Counted from the stretch's first letter, positions 12,942 to 23,734 are shown. The stretch: DNA of 64,000 nt from Pleurotus djamor (GCA_029747585.1 JAPEVF010000072.1:59880-123879); one strand, 5' to 3'. Numbers and translations are program-made. Notes: generated by a model not told the origin, from the sequence alone.

Positions 12942-13943
12942 ATGGCGAGACCCAACAACCCACTCAGCGTCTCGGGATTCAATGTCCTGCCTATCCAATA
13001 CTCCAAGACTTCGACGCANTACTTGTACGCTCGGGCTCACCAATCTAAAAGTAGCTCTCTCCCTGCCAACCGAACACTTTTTCTTGTCAATATACCACCA
13101 GATGCGACGGAACGGGAGTTGATTTCGCTGTTCAGGTCTTGTGGNATCATAGAGCGGGTCGTCTTTGATACGGACGAGGATACGGAGGATAATGGGATTG
13201 ATGAGAGTAGCGACGAGGAATCCGATGAGGACGAAGTCACCCAAGAACAGGATGGCCCTCCACGTAAAAGGCAAAAGGTTGGAAAGGAACCCAAAGCTCC
13301 CCCAGCCGTCGTACCCCTTCCATCAAAACTTATACGCTCATATCGCAAAACTGGGCAATCAGCACATGTCGTTTTCCTGGACGAAGCTGCCTTACCAAAA
13401 GCCCTGTCGTTGGGCACAAAAGCACGTCCTTGGCCAAAGCTTCAGGATGCGGATGCCCCGCCAATAGGACTGGCTCATTATGCAAATCTTTATGCTTCAC
13501 TGCGGCCTCCTCTTGACGTCGTCCGCCAGCACGCAGACTCTTCCATAGAACGCTACGAATACGAGGTGGATAAACACAAGCAAAAATCCAAGTACAAGAA
13601 GGGCGAGGCTATTGTCGATGATGACGGATTCACGCTAGTAACGCGTGGCGGTGCTTATGGCAAGACGCTTGGAGGTGGTGTTGGAGTTGCGAGCAAGAAC
13701 TTCCATGGGAGAGGTGGCCCAGGAAGGATGAGGAATAAAAAGAAGGAATCCAAGGAGAAGAGCAGTTTCTATGCATTCCAAAAAGCAGAGAAGCAAAGAC
13801 AAGGTGAGCACCAAACTNTCCACTCTGTATTCACTGATTATAACACATCCCTTGTAGATCTCTTGGATTTGAAGCGAAAGTGGGAAGAGGACAAAGCCAA
13901 AGTCGAGGGCCTCAAGGCCTCTCGACGGTTCAAACCCTATTGA
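12942..13943 (+). CDS. RRP7: Ribosomal RNA-processing protein 7
   Basis: Two exons, 12942-13803 and 13858-13943, are joined across a GT...AG intron within KQRQ|DLLDLKRKWEEDKAKV. The N-terminal half is an RRM-like fold (RTLFLVNIPPDATERELISL, then SAHVVFLDEAALPKAL) with an acidic insert rich in Glu/Asp and a basic RKRQK patch. The C-terminal half carries the Rrp7 signature: DDDGFTLVTRGG, a glycine-rich KTLGGGVGVAS segment, a basic KKKESKEKSSFYAFQ helix, and the ending LKASRRFKPY. In yeast Rrp7 is a small-subunit processome component (UTP-C/CURI complexes) needed for 18S rRNA maturation in the nucleolus. The start codon sits in CACCATGG and only about 15-40 bases follow the preceding gene. Confidence 0.93.
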   Translation: MARPNNPLSVSGFNVLPIQYSKTSTXYLYARAHQSKSSSLPANRTLFLVNIPPDATERELISLFRSCXIIERVVFDTDEDTEDNGIDESSDEESDEDEVTQEQDGPPRKRQKVGKEPKAPPAVVPLPSKLIRSYRKTGQSAHVVFLDEAALPKALSLGTKARPWPKLQDADAPPIGLAHYANLYASLRPPLDVVRQHADSSIERYEYEVDKHKQKSKYKKGEAIVDDDGFTLVTRGGAYGKTLGGGVGVASKNFHGRGGPGRMRNKKKESKEKSSFYAFQKAEKQRQGEHQTXHSVFTDYNTSLVDLLDLKRKWEEDKAKVEGLKASRRFKPY

Positions 13944-14274
13944 AGTTCACAATGTACATANCTTCCTATNGAAGCTTGGACACAGTCGTTTGCGACTTAC
14001 ACGCTTATCAACACCTTGCACGCAAATATCTGAACTTTCGAGTGTGGTGAGAGTTATTCATTGGTCATATGTCTATCTCTCTGGAGCTAGTAGGATCAAT
14101 TCTCGCCTACGCCTTGCATTCTTGGTCACAGGTTACAGAGAACACCTTGTGTTGACAAGATTAAATCGAGGCCATGATCATCGCGTGGTTNCAACCGGCT
14201 GTAGGTGCTGAAATATTCTCACCTTCGTGCTTCTCGACGCACCGACTATCGTCCGACTGCATATCAATGACCAA
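13944..14274. other. Intergenic region between RRP7 and the sugar transporter
   Basis: No conserved coding potential was seen on either strand. The interval contains the end of the RRP7 transcript and the promoter of the transporter. Confidence 0.45.
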
Positions 14275-14281
14275 TATAAAG
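14275..14281 (+). promoter_or_regulatory. TATA box of the sugar transporter gene
   Basis: TATAAAG lies about 50 bases before the transporter ATG at 14331, a usual core-promoter distance in fungi. Confidence 0.5.
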
Positions 14282-14330
14282 ACTAACCTTCTGAGCCGGG
14301 TATCAACTCCTCAGTTTCGCTCAAGNCAGA

Positions 14331-17007
14331 ATGCCAATCTCTCCGGTTGACGAGGCGAAATCTCATCCACCTTCCCAGGAAGTCTCAGAGAAATATGTTT
14401 CCCCCGAACTCCACTATCCAGCGACAGAACATGGTACGAAAGTACTAGAGGCGGCCAATGCTGATTACACTCTGGCGTTGTCGAGTGGACCCCAGCTTAG
14501 TCCATACAGCCGTGCTTCTATCCAACTCTTCGCTATTCTCCTCGTCGCGTACATGGGCAGTCTCTCCAATGGCTTTGATGGGTCTGGTGCGTGTGNNAAA
14601 TCACTCACTNGTGTCGTACCTAAATTTGTANGACGTTCGTAGTAATGAGTGCAGTCAATGGCATGCAGTAAGGACCATATNTTGCTTACAGTCGTTGTGC
14701 ATCTGTTCATTGTCTGCACGACAGCCAATATCTCGACTACTTTGGCATTGACGGTGCGGACGCGGGTGGGGGAGTGGGAACTACGACCGCGATNATTTTT
14801 GGAATTGTAAGGCCATGCGTCCGTTTCATTATCTCCAACTCATGAAAGCATCAAGTATTCAATAGGTAGTATCACNGCTGTTGNGATAGCAGGTCCTGTC
14901 ACCGATCGCTATGGTCGAAGAGGAGGCATGGTGAGCGTCCGAGAGTGCAGGCTCTAACGTTTGCTGACTCGAGGGCTTCAGTGCCTTGGGAGCTGCATTG
15001 TGATCATTGGTGCAATTGTGATCACCGCTGCGAAGGATCTGAGTTATCTTTTGGGAGGTCGTTTCGCCCTTGGTTTCGGAGTCGCTATTACAACGACTGC
15101 GGCTCCTGCTTATGTGGTCGAAATGTCTCCACCCCAGGTATGGTCACTGAAAATCTTTCCTTGAGGCTCAAAAATAATACTCTCCCTAGTGGCGTGGTAG
15201 ACTTACTGGATTGTAAGTGTCTCTCACTACAATTCTGTGGGCATTCACTCATATACGAGATAGATACAATAGTAGGTATTCCAAATGGTCTCGCAGTATG
15301 TCCAAAGCTTGACTGTGATCCCTAGCGTTCTACTACGCCGGATCAATCCTCTGTAGTGAGTCCCCCTTTCAGGATGCGTCACTACAACATTCGCTCAACG
15401 CTATTCTCCGCAGCCGGTATCACGATCGCTACGGCGCGAAATCAAGGGACCGCATCTTGGAGAGTCCCTTTGGCTATCCAAATTGGACCAGCAGCCATCC
15501 TAGCGTGCTTAGCCTATGTTCTTCCAGAGGTAACTTTCTNTTGGGCCATTCGCTTCGGTTGTATTGAGTTCATACCTTTTCTATAGTCTCCCCGTTGGTT
15601 GATATCTCAAGGTCGTAGAGAAGACGCACTCAGTATATTGACAAAGTATCATGGAGATGGCAACCCAAATGCTCCTCTTGTTCGATTGGAAATGAAGGAA
15701 TTCGAAGAGTCTATTGGGTTGGACGCATCTGACAAGAGATGGTAAGTCGCGCTTCAGGCTCGCCGACAATGGCTGACTCTGCCTCCAAGGTGGGATTATC
15801 GAGAGCTTGTTAACACGCCCAATGCGAGGTACCGAACGTTCATGATGCTTTTGATGGGTGTCTTCGGGCAATGGTCTGGAAATGGCCTAGGGTCAGTTAC
15901 GATTCGTTTGATCACTTAACCTCTACTTATCGCTTGATATTCTAGTTACTTCCTCCCAATATTGTTCCAGAACGCCGGAGTACAGTCTCAAAATCAGCGT
16001 CTGGTTCTGAACTTCGTTAACACCATTGTCTCTGCCATCGGTGCCGCCATTGGGACCTCCCTATCAGACAAAGTTGGTCGACGCAAAATGTGGTTATGGG
16101 GCACCCTTGCTTCAGCGGCTACGCTTGCAATAGCGACAGGTGATTCACTTCATGGTAGGGCAGCATCTTAAAACTCATGCCATGTAGGATGCACGGCCCA
16201 GTTTGGTTCGTCGGGCAGTAACATCAATGGCGCAAATTCAGCCATTGCCTTTATCTGTAAGGCTCATATTTGCAGAACCCTTCCTTTCAACCGCTCAAAG
16301 ATATCTAGTCCTCTTTGGATTCGTTTACAGTCTTACTTACACTCCGCTGCAAGCCATTTACCCGTCCGAAGTTCTTAGCTACAATACTCGGTATGTCTCT
16401 TTCTTCGTTCAACTTCATAATGCTGAAGTCTCCCGTTAGCGCGAAAGGAATGGCGATGTGAGTAGTCAGACTTTCTCGCCTTTGTATATGTTACTTAACC
16501 TCACATCGACAAGGTGTGCGCTTGCCGTCAGTTGCGCTTCATTCGTCAACACGTACCCTGCTCCAGTGGCTCTGGGTCGTATACAATGGAGAGTGAGTAA
16601 CGAGTTCGACTATGCAGCATCTCCGTCCTGATTAACATTCCTCCAGTATTACATCGTTTATGGTACAGCCTTCATCTCCCTTTGAAAGTATCACAACTCA
16701 TCTCACCGTTTAAAAGTTGTTTGGGACCTCTTTGAAGCTGCCGTTGTGTACTTCTTTGCAGTCGAGACGAAGGGTCGAACACTGTACGTTTCTACATCAA
16801 TTCACCGATTTTCAATTAAAATGCACCCACCTCCTTACAGAGAAGAACTTGATGAAATATTCAGCGTTTGTCGTTTAATATTTCCTGTCGCTGACACTCA
16901 CACCACTCACATAGGATCCACATCCCGTCCGGGCATCGTTGGCCAAGTACAAGGTCGTTATTGTCGAAAAAGATGGTGATAGGACGGTGAAAGTTGTTGA
17001 GCCTTAA
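14331..17007 (+). CDS. MFS sugar transporter (hexose/lactose permease-like)
   Basis: This gene has many short introns. Assembled exons give a twelve-helix major facilitator protein of the sugar porter family, with a hydrophilic N-terminal tail before helix 1 (LFAILLVAYMGSLSNGFDGS). Family motifs are visible: GPVTDRYGRRGGM between helices 2 and 3, RFALGFGVAITTTAAPAYV in helix 4, the PESPRWL motif after helix 6 (split by an intron near 15590), DKVGRRKMWLWG between helices 8 and 9, and VETKGRTLEELDEIF at the C-terminus. It should import a mono- or disaccharide by proton symport at the plasma membrane; the substrate cannot be read from sequence. The TAA stop is at 17005-17007. Ns occur near 14596, 14632 and 14874-14884 but break nothing. 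Confidence 0.92.
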
Positions 17008-17778
17008 TATATGATACTTCGCAAGTCTAGAGTAATTCCTGGGCTCTCTGATTTCGAGTTTATGGTGATTCCAAGCCTCGAGGTTGTGTTGGTAAGCGCT
17101 TTTGTCCAATCATACCGGAGTCGATGTTCCATCCCGAGATCCGTGTCGAGACCGATGGAAATCCTCGGCATGAGTCTCGCCCGAAAATATCTCTGCATAT
17201 AAATCAGACGAGAACATCTTGTGAGTACCATGAGGATCAACTTGATCAAGGGCTATACGTCCGTTGTTTGTGGCAGGACTGTGGCAAAGTCACGGTGACG
17301 TTGAAGAAAGCAGGGTCCAGGCGCGAGGCGTTAGTTCTCTCGTACTTACACCAAGATCATCAGCTTGAATCCAACCTGTACCGTCATTATGAACATACCG
17401 CAGACCACTAGAACTAGGCAAGCTGTTGGCCTTGGCACAAGGGGATGATTGGCCGGGGTGGTTGGCATCAGTTGGCATCCCAGAGGCTCGTGACCCCGTT
17501 CATGGTTGAAGAGACGCTCCCGACCAAATCGCACGGATCCCCAATGCTCTTTGAGCGACGCGACGAGGCCCCATCTGTTCTTTGTAAACAGAACAGGCAG
17601 GGCCGAGCTCCATTTGCGAACGAGAAAGACCACTACGGCACAAGTTGGCCATGCTTGAGACTATGAGCCCAGCCAGGTATGTAAAGGCACTGCCTTCCGT
17701 TCTTTCTTCAGGGTGGAACTTGAAGTGCTCAGTTCTGGTTCAGCCAGATCGTGGCATGGCATTGGTTCCGCCCAAGGT
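17008..17778. other. Intergenic region, no gene seen
   Basis: About 770 bases with only incidental open frames on both strands and no recognisable protein family. It probably holds the 3' UTR of the transporter and the upstream control region of the secreted protein. Confidence 0.45.
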
Positions 17779-17786
17779 ATATAATG
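17779..17786 (+). promoter_or_regulatory. TATA box of the secreted cysteine-rich protein gene
   Basis: TATATAAT lies about 100 bases upstream of the ATG at 17885 (82 bases before the alternative ATG at 17861), compatible with a strong core promoter. Confidence 0.5.
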
Positions 17787-17884
17787 CGCCGATGGCCCCA
17801 ACAGCCTGACTTTCTTCTGAACTCAAAACTATTGTTGTATCCTACTACATACCCCACTTTTTGGAGGGCATCCCTTTGCTCGCG

Positions 17885-20099
17885 ATGCTAGCGACAACCC
17901 ATAACCTCCTCACAACTATCACTCTTGCGTTGGGCCTCGTAACCTTGCCTGTTATAGCGACAGGCGGGTTCCCACCAGTAAATTCGCCCCCTGGTGCATG
18001 CGGAGTCACTCCCTCTGATGCCTCATGCACCGCCGTTTTCCTGGCTTGCGTGAACAGCAGGGTACGCATAACATCGCCAATAGACTACACAACATCTGAC
18101 AAGGACCTTCCTTAGCCATCCCCTTCGAATCCGTTAGCAAGTGACGCATGCGTCGCAGCTGCATCTTGCTATCCCGGTAATCCTGACAGTTTCCTGGCCA
18201 ATCTCTTCTGTCGTGTAAGCGGTCCAAGCGGGAACAACCCTCGGAGCGCTACTATTCCTCGTCTTAGCGATGCGGTACGTTGATTGTAACCCAGCCGATC
18301 AACTCATCTTGAGCTATTTCGTCAGGTCTATAACCGAATCGCATCCCCCAATGGCCAAGTTACCTACTCCTCATATGCTTCATGGTACATCCAGCAGGCT
18401 CGAACCGCCGACCCAAGCATCACTTCAATGTACGCTTCTCTCAGTCATTACTTCTTTGGCACGGAAACTCATCAACTTTCCCGCCAGTGTTGATCTTGCA
18501 TTTGTGCGAGAGAGCTTTGATATCATGTCTGCATGGACGGGCTTCTGCTCCACAGGAAACATCCCCAAAGGCAACTTCTTGGATTGGTTCCAGTACTTCA
18601 GCACGGTGCAAGGTCCTGCTACGACCTGCGGTAACCTTGGCGCCTGTCCAACAACTAACATCCCCTACTGTATCGATCTTACGAACTACTGCGCCGGTGT
18701 CGATGTGAGTCATGTCTCAACGTTCAACCTCGACCTTCCCAAAACTAAGATCTTTTCCCTCAGAATTCTTTGGACAATCCATTCTCCATCCCAGCTTGCG
18801 TTGCTGCCGCCTTCTGCTGGGAAGATGGAATCAATTCTTTCTTGCAAGCGATGACGTGCCGTTACAATATCCACTTCAACACAAATCGGCCTGCTCCCGT
18901 TGGAACATCAATTCCAGCCTTAACTTCATCCATCATTCCTACATCGCCAATGACTCAGAATGACTTCCTTGGGTTCATGAATTCAAGAGTTGCCGCACTC
19001 CCAGCAGCAGCTCGTCGTCCGTGAGTAGCCCATCCCTTCCCAAGGGTTCCCCAACTCTAACGAGAGCTTAGGTCCCAAGATAATTTGTTGAATCGTTGGT
19101 CTCTCATCGTTGCGTAAGTCACGAATCCACCGAGACGATCCACTACTTACTGTGGTACTCCTTTTTGCAGATGGACAAACTTCTGTACCACTCGAACGGT
19201 CCCACGAAATAATCTTTCGGACCTCCTGCGTTACTCTGCGGTCAAGCTTACAGCAATAACCTGCACATCCCAATGTCCCGCCGACCCTAATGCCAGTTGC
19301 CAACAACTCTTTGAAGCGTGTGTCAACTCCCCGCTCGTGAGTTGCTCCCTTGTTTACCTTCTCGGTTGACATTGACATATTTCCTAGAACGTTGTCGCTG
19401 ATCCATGGTCAGAGATAAATTGTGTACTTGCTGCGATCTGTCGTACGTTTCCGATCATTGACTGATGTTCGACCATCTTCTCAATGTGCCCCAATTCTAG
19501 GAGGAAGGGCCGCCTTCGGTGAACAACTTGCTTGTGCAACAGACACCACTCTCGTCGATATGGAAACCTATCCTCGTCTAACCCAAGCTGTAAGGGCTTT
19601 CATGCTCCACGGACTCGGATTATTAATTGATTAACTTCATCTTTGCACAGATGTTCAACCGACTATCGTTCGGTGACGACATCATTAGCCGACAAAACTT
19701 CCTTGACTCGTATTACGGTGCCCTTGCAAGGCTTCCTAGTCCACAGTGGCCTGAGTGAGTTCATTATGCACACTTGATTGGATACATCTAACCACAGAGC
19801 ACCGTCGCCTACCTAGCGTGAACTACGTCCTGGCTAAATGGAAAGTTATCGAAGACCGAACTGGGTTCTATGACGGTAATATCGCACTCCGCTACATCTC
19901 AGAGTGGCTGCGGTGGATGTAAATTGTAACCATCGGACTGGACACGAACTTCTAATTTCTTTCAGCCCTTGGACTGTGTTCTTCGTATGTTCTTCGTACT
20001 GACGTGATTATCACGGACTTCAATTAGCAATGTACACTTCTGTATTCTATACAACCGACTATATCAGAGTCGCTACGAACAGTAATGAAAGATCCTTAG
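17885..20099 (+). CDS. Secreted cysteine-rich protein with three internal repeats, function unknown
   Basis: About ten exons join with GT...AG introns of roughly 50 bases. The chosen start, 17885, opens a classic signal peptide (hydrophobic LLTTITLALGLVTLPVIA ending before ATGG); 17861 in the same frame is an alternative. The mature protein has three related cysteine modules at about 17996-18212, 18625-18863 and 19259-19543. Each shows C...C...CV-x-S, then CVAAxxC, then FxxxLxC. A linking motif W-T-x-F-C-x-T precedes modules 2 and 3. After module 3 comes LTQAMFNRLSFGDD and a Trp-containing tail ending in TVMKDP at the TAG of 20097-20099. I do not recognise the family. The pattern suggests a disulfide-rich extracellular or wall protein. 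The gene is convergent with its right neighbour, with 27 bases between stops. Confidence 0.75.
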
Positions 20100-20126
20100 A
20101 TGAAAGTGTGCGTCTCAATAAATTCA

Positions 20127-20818
20127 TCATGAGTCATAGCCGGGTGGGTTGTCGACGGGGACACCGCCAACAAACGATACACTGCTCGTCTCCGCTGGGT
20201 ATGTATATGTCGCTAGACCAACGTCAACACCGATCGCCACTCTGCGAAGACAGGAAACAGCACTCACGAAGTCCCTCTTCCTCCTCTGCACCACGTCGGT
20301 TCATATAGATAGCCCTTTCCCTCGTCTTCTCCAACAAGCTCACAAACTCAAACATGGCACGATCCTTGAATCTCACTTCCACCCTTGTACCTTCGGATAA
20401 GCCTCCGTCAGGTGAAGGCTTCACATCAAATGACAGATAATTCGATCCAAACGTCGGTTGTTCGAATTTAGTACTCAGAATGGCATGTAATGGTACCGAG
20501 AGAGAGTCGAAAGATTGGTTTGGGCTCGGCGTCGTGAATATCAGCTATCATTTCATGGGGGAGAGGAGATGAGATATACAATCGTCATTCAGGCACGCAG
20601 TCATAATCACGTACCCGTTGGTCAGTTAACCAGATCCCACCCATCTCCTTTAACTTCATCGCCCCGCCAGATCCACCAGCTGACGCGTTGCCAGTGGGAG
20701 GTTTATTGGGGACATTCACGTAGACCTCGACTCCGGTGGTGATAGTAGTGATTGTTTGCTCATTAGGTAAGGGTATTGGCGAGCGATTAGGATTCAGCAT
20801 GGCCCAATTGAGAGACAT
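20127..20818 (-). CDS. WBP2-like GRAM-domain protein
   Basis: Exon 1 starts at 20818 with MSLNWAMLNPNRSPIPLPNE and includes GGSGGAMKLKEMGGIWLTDQR. A second exon carries LSVPLHAILSTKFEQPTFGS, NYLSFDVKPSPDGGLSEGT and FVSLLEKTRERAIYMNRR. The order and wording match WW-domain-binding protein 2 (WBP2/WBP2NL), a GRAM/PH-like domain family found in animals and fungi. The last exon ends in PVDNPPGYDS. PPGY fits the PPxY consensus bound by WW domains such as those of Nedd4/Rsp5 or YAP. In animals WBP2 is an adaptor and coactivator; in fungi its role is mostly inferred. About 140 residues before the tail are unusually conserved. Family call is strong; the small C-terminal exon is read by eye. Confidence 0.88.
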
Positions 20819-20962
20819 CTTGTAGAGAAATCAGATGAAGATTGGTTGGTGTCGTGGAGGTTGCTGTTAAGCGCGATGAGGCTGTTAGACGTCCGCAGAA
20901 TTGACCAGAAGGTCAAGGTCCGCGAAGGAGGTCATATTGTCAACCAGATCCAACTGTAGCAT

Positions 20963-21045
20963 GGCTTCCTGGCGCAATGGTAGCGCGTTTGGCTTCGATT
21001 GCTAACGGCACCAAAAGGTTGCAGGTTCGAGTCCTGCGGTGGTCA
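20963..21045 (+). tRNA. tRNA-Arg(UCG) with an 11-nt intron, copy 1
   Basis: The 83-base gene folds with D stem GCGC/GCGC, anticodon stem TTTGG/CCAAA and T stem GCAGG/CCTGC. A box TGGCGCAATGG and B box GGTTCGAGTCC match Pol III promoter consensus. Counting along the 5' exon places TCG at 34-36. The intron TTGCTAACGGC follows position 37, and its CGG can pair with the anticodon as introns in eukaryotic tRNA genes do. A T6 Pol III terminator follows at 21052-21057. The acceptor stem is weak: two G-U pairs and one U-U mismatch (position 5 with 68). An identical copy lies on the other strand at 23652-23734. Confidence 0.88.
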
Positions 21046-21119
21046 GGCCTCCTTTTTTGGTGTTTTTCGCTCGATGTCTCGTTGATTGTACGCAAATTTA
21101 CTACTCATAATTATACCGA

Positions 21120-23520
21120 TTAAGTTACAGGTACGTTAATACAGAAATCCGCGCGATGGAATTCGCAAGGTTGATTGCCAATCGGTATGCCTTCGCCAGG
21201 ATTCAACGTTAGTACTCCCATCTCCTCCTCTTCCTCTTCCTCCAGCTCAAATGGGTCTTCCTTGTTCTCCCGTCGCTCTTTAAACCGTACACAATGCGTC
21301 TCAGTCACCTCATCAATAAAATGTAGCTCCCCGCATACACCTTCTCCAATCGGATGAGGGAATATCGTATCGTCGTCAGGTTCCTTCGGGTCTCGGAGAA
21401 ATGGGTGGTTTAAGGCATCACGAGGGGTAATCCGATGAGTACATTCGGGGTGGAGGGTCCGTTCAAGTAAGTCCAGAGCCATCTCGATCTCACGGGCATA
21501 TTCAGAGTCTTCTTGGGTCTCGGCGGAGGGTGGTGATTTGCGCGAAGCTGACGCGCGAGAGGGAACGGGTGGTGGTGGCATAGATGAGGGCGGCATTAAT
21601 GAAGGGTCCACAGAGTAAGGATAATATCTGGTATCAGGTGGTGGAGGGGTATTTAACTCGGGGTTCAGTCTTGTTATAAGTTCTCTCCAGCTTGTGCCTT
21701 CTGGAGTGACTGAGGGGACGTTGGTAGCGAAGGTTCGGCCTGGAAAGGCGGCAAGTTTGTGTGAATAAGTAACGAAGTAATGATTGAAGAAATTGGGTGT
21801 GAAACGTACTGTGCAAAGTGGCCACTTTTTCCATTCGTTTCTTGCCAATAATGACAGCGATTTCCATTAGTGCTTCGATGTCGTCATTGGACTGAAAGAG
21901 TGGGAACTTTCGCGCGAGGAAGAAGAGCATAATAACCCCCGTCGACCAGACGTCCACAGCTAGTGAAACCCAAAGTGAAATTAAATGAAAGAGAGAGCGG
22001 ATCAATGGCTTACCACCGGACTGATCGACGCATTTAAGTAAAACCTCAGGAGCACGAAAACCTCTTGTACCGGCACGATTGGCCTTGGACGGTGGTCTGA
22101 GAGACGAGAAGTATATCTTAGCCGAACTCTAGCTCTGTGGGACCTCGAGAAATAACACACCTAGGGTCTTTTTCTGGGTAGCCGACTTTATCTGAGCTCA
22201 TGGAAGATTTCGTCCTAGCCTCCCGCTGCATTCGCTTGATATGTTCAATGTTGTATTCGTTTCGCTGGCGTACGCGGCCATGGGGGTCGTCGGGGGTAGC
22301 GGGTGTATGCAAACATGCGCCGGATCCGTGTTTCGCGCGGTCCATGCGCTGCACAATGCATTCATGTCAGACGAAGGAAGTACACTTGAGAAGTCCAACA
22401 TTATAAACTCACACAAGCAAGTCCAAAGTCACAAAGGGTCCCCATACCCGATACTGGATCGAAGAGGAAGTTGGCGGGTTTAACGTCTCGATGAATAATT
22501 CCCCGCGAATGTATATCACGCAGCGCGCGAAACATGCATCGCAGATATGCCTTCATTCCTTGTAACGGTAGAAAACGATAATATTCCTGATATTGATTCG
22601 GTCACGCGACAAGGTAAACGGAGAGCAAAGAGGTAGCTGCTCACTCTGAAGTCATCATTCCGATGGTAAGGCATGATCGCCACAACCTGATCCTTATGTC
22701 GAAACGCCGTTATGAGTTGTGATGTATGCCTGCACCCTATGCATGTCTCCAGGATCGAAATTTCGTTGCGAATCCGTTCTGGACTACTCGTCACGTATAT
22801 CCGTTTCACCGCAACATACACTCGAGGCCCCCTCATTCTGCCATTTGCGGTGAACGATGGTGATGACTGCAGCATAGTGCGACGCGTAATGGGATCCTGC
22901 CATGTCGTGTTGTCCCAATGATCGTGCAGTAGGTCGATGGCTTTGTAGACAGAGGAGAACGTGCCCGTGCCTAGGCGATCGACGAGTTTGTACTGCTCTG
23001 CGAGAACAGGGACAGACTCTTCCAGCTCTTCAATTTCAGCCTCGATCTCAGCACGCTCTTCTGGCGGTTTGAGGTGAATGGACTCTTCCTCGTCATCTGA
23101 GCCCTCCGCATCGACCTCTGCCTCAACATTATCTTCCTCGTCCCCCTCCTCGTAAGTCTCTCCAGTATGCGCATATTCGTTAGTGGTCTTCGTTGAGGGC
23201 AAGATCAGAAGTTCGTCATCACTTTCCATATCCACGTCGAGGTCGATGAAGCCTGGTGGCGCTGGTTGTTTTCCCGCACGGACAGAGCCCATGCTGGCTC
23301 GTCGGTTGACCATGTTCGGGAAGAGGGAAAGGATATGTTCTTGATAGTTGTCCAATTCAGGCGGGCGGTATCCACCGTTGACAAGGTCATCGGATGACAT
23401 GGGATCGTCGCAGGCTTCTCGAGACTTCTTATAGGCATTGCAGTAGTGGGCATTGCGAGCATCTGAGGAGCCGACGTCGAGGGGATTTGAGGAGTGCTGG
23501 GAGAGCAGCACGCTCGCCAT
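21120..23520 (-). CDS. CDC7: Cdc7-type (DDK) cell-cycle protein kinase
   Basis: The frame opens with an acidic N-terminus and the kinase domain begins with YKLVDRLGTGTFSSVYKAI near 22990. It continues with VYVAVKRIY and NEISILETC, then the catalytic loop IIHRDVKPANFLFD and CDFGLA near 22480-22430, then VDVWSTGVIMLFFLARKFP and FQSNDDIEALMEIA near 21950-21870. The FPLFQSNDDIEALMEIA block and a long insert before the final helix (RITPRDALNHPFLRD) are Cdc7 hallmarks. With its Dbf4 partner, Cdc7 phosphorylates MCM helicase to fire replication origins. The stop is 21120-21122. The open frame runs up to 23658, but that ATG lies within the tRNA gene 23652-23734, so I chose 23520 (MASVLLSQHS); 23400 (MSSDDLVNGG) is possible. 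An intron separates catalytic segments. Confidence 0.92.
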
Positions 23521-23651
23521 GAAGATGATGCAGGAAGGAGAGAGCGAGACTCGAGGCGAGGCCCTGTGGTCCAAGCCCAACAAACTATCTTCCACGTGAT
23601 CGTGCAAAGCGGAAGCAATGTGATTGTGAAAGGAAGCAAAAAAGGAAGGCT

Positions 23652-23734
23652 TGACCACCGCAGGACTCGAACCTGCAACCTTTTGGTGCCGTTAGCAATC
23701 GAAGCCAAACGCGCTACCATTGCGCCAGGAAGCC
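23652..23734 (-). tRNA. tRNA-Arg(UCG) with an 11-nt intron, copy 2
   Basis: The reverse complement is identical over all 83 bases to the gene at 20963-21045, including the intron and the weak acceptor stem. Flanks differ, apart from the T-rich terminator (T6, plus-strand A run 23638-23643). It lies on the minus strand in the 338-base gap between the CDC7 start (23520) and the UBP1-like start (23859), so a Pol III gene sits inside a divergent Pol II promoter. Confidence 0.88.

Noticed and set aside
20963..21045. tRNA-Trp instead of tRNA-Arg
   Set aside because: The D arm resembles tRNA-Trp, but counting the 5' exon puts UCG, not CCA, at 34-36, and the intron pairs with UCG.
23520..23658. Extended N-terminus of CDC7 starting at 23658
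   Set aside because: The ATG at 23658 falls inside the tRNA gene at 23652-23734, and the extra residues are not conserved-looking; the downstream ATG at 23520 is preferred.
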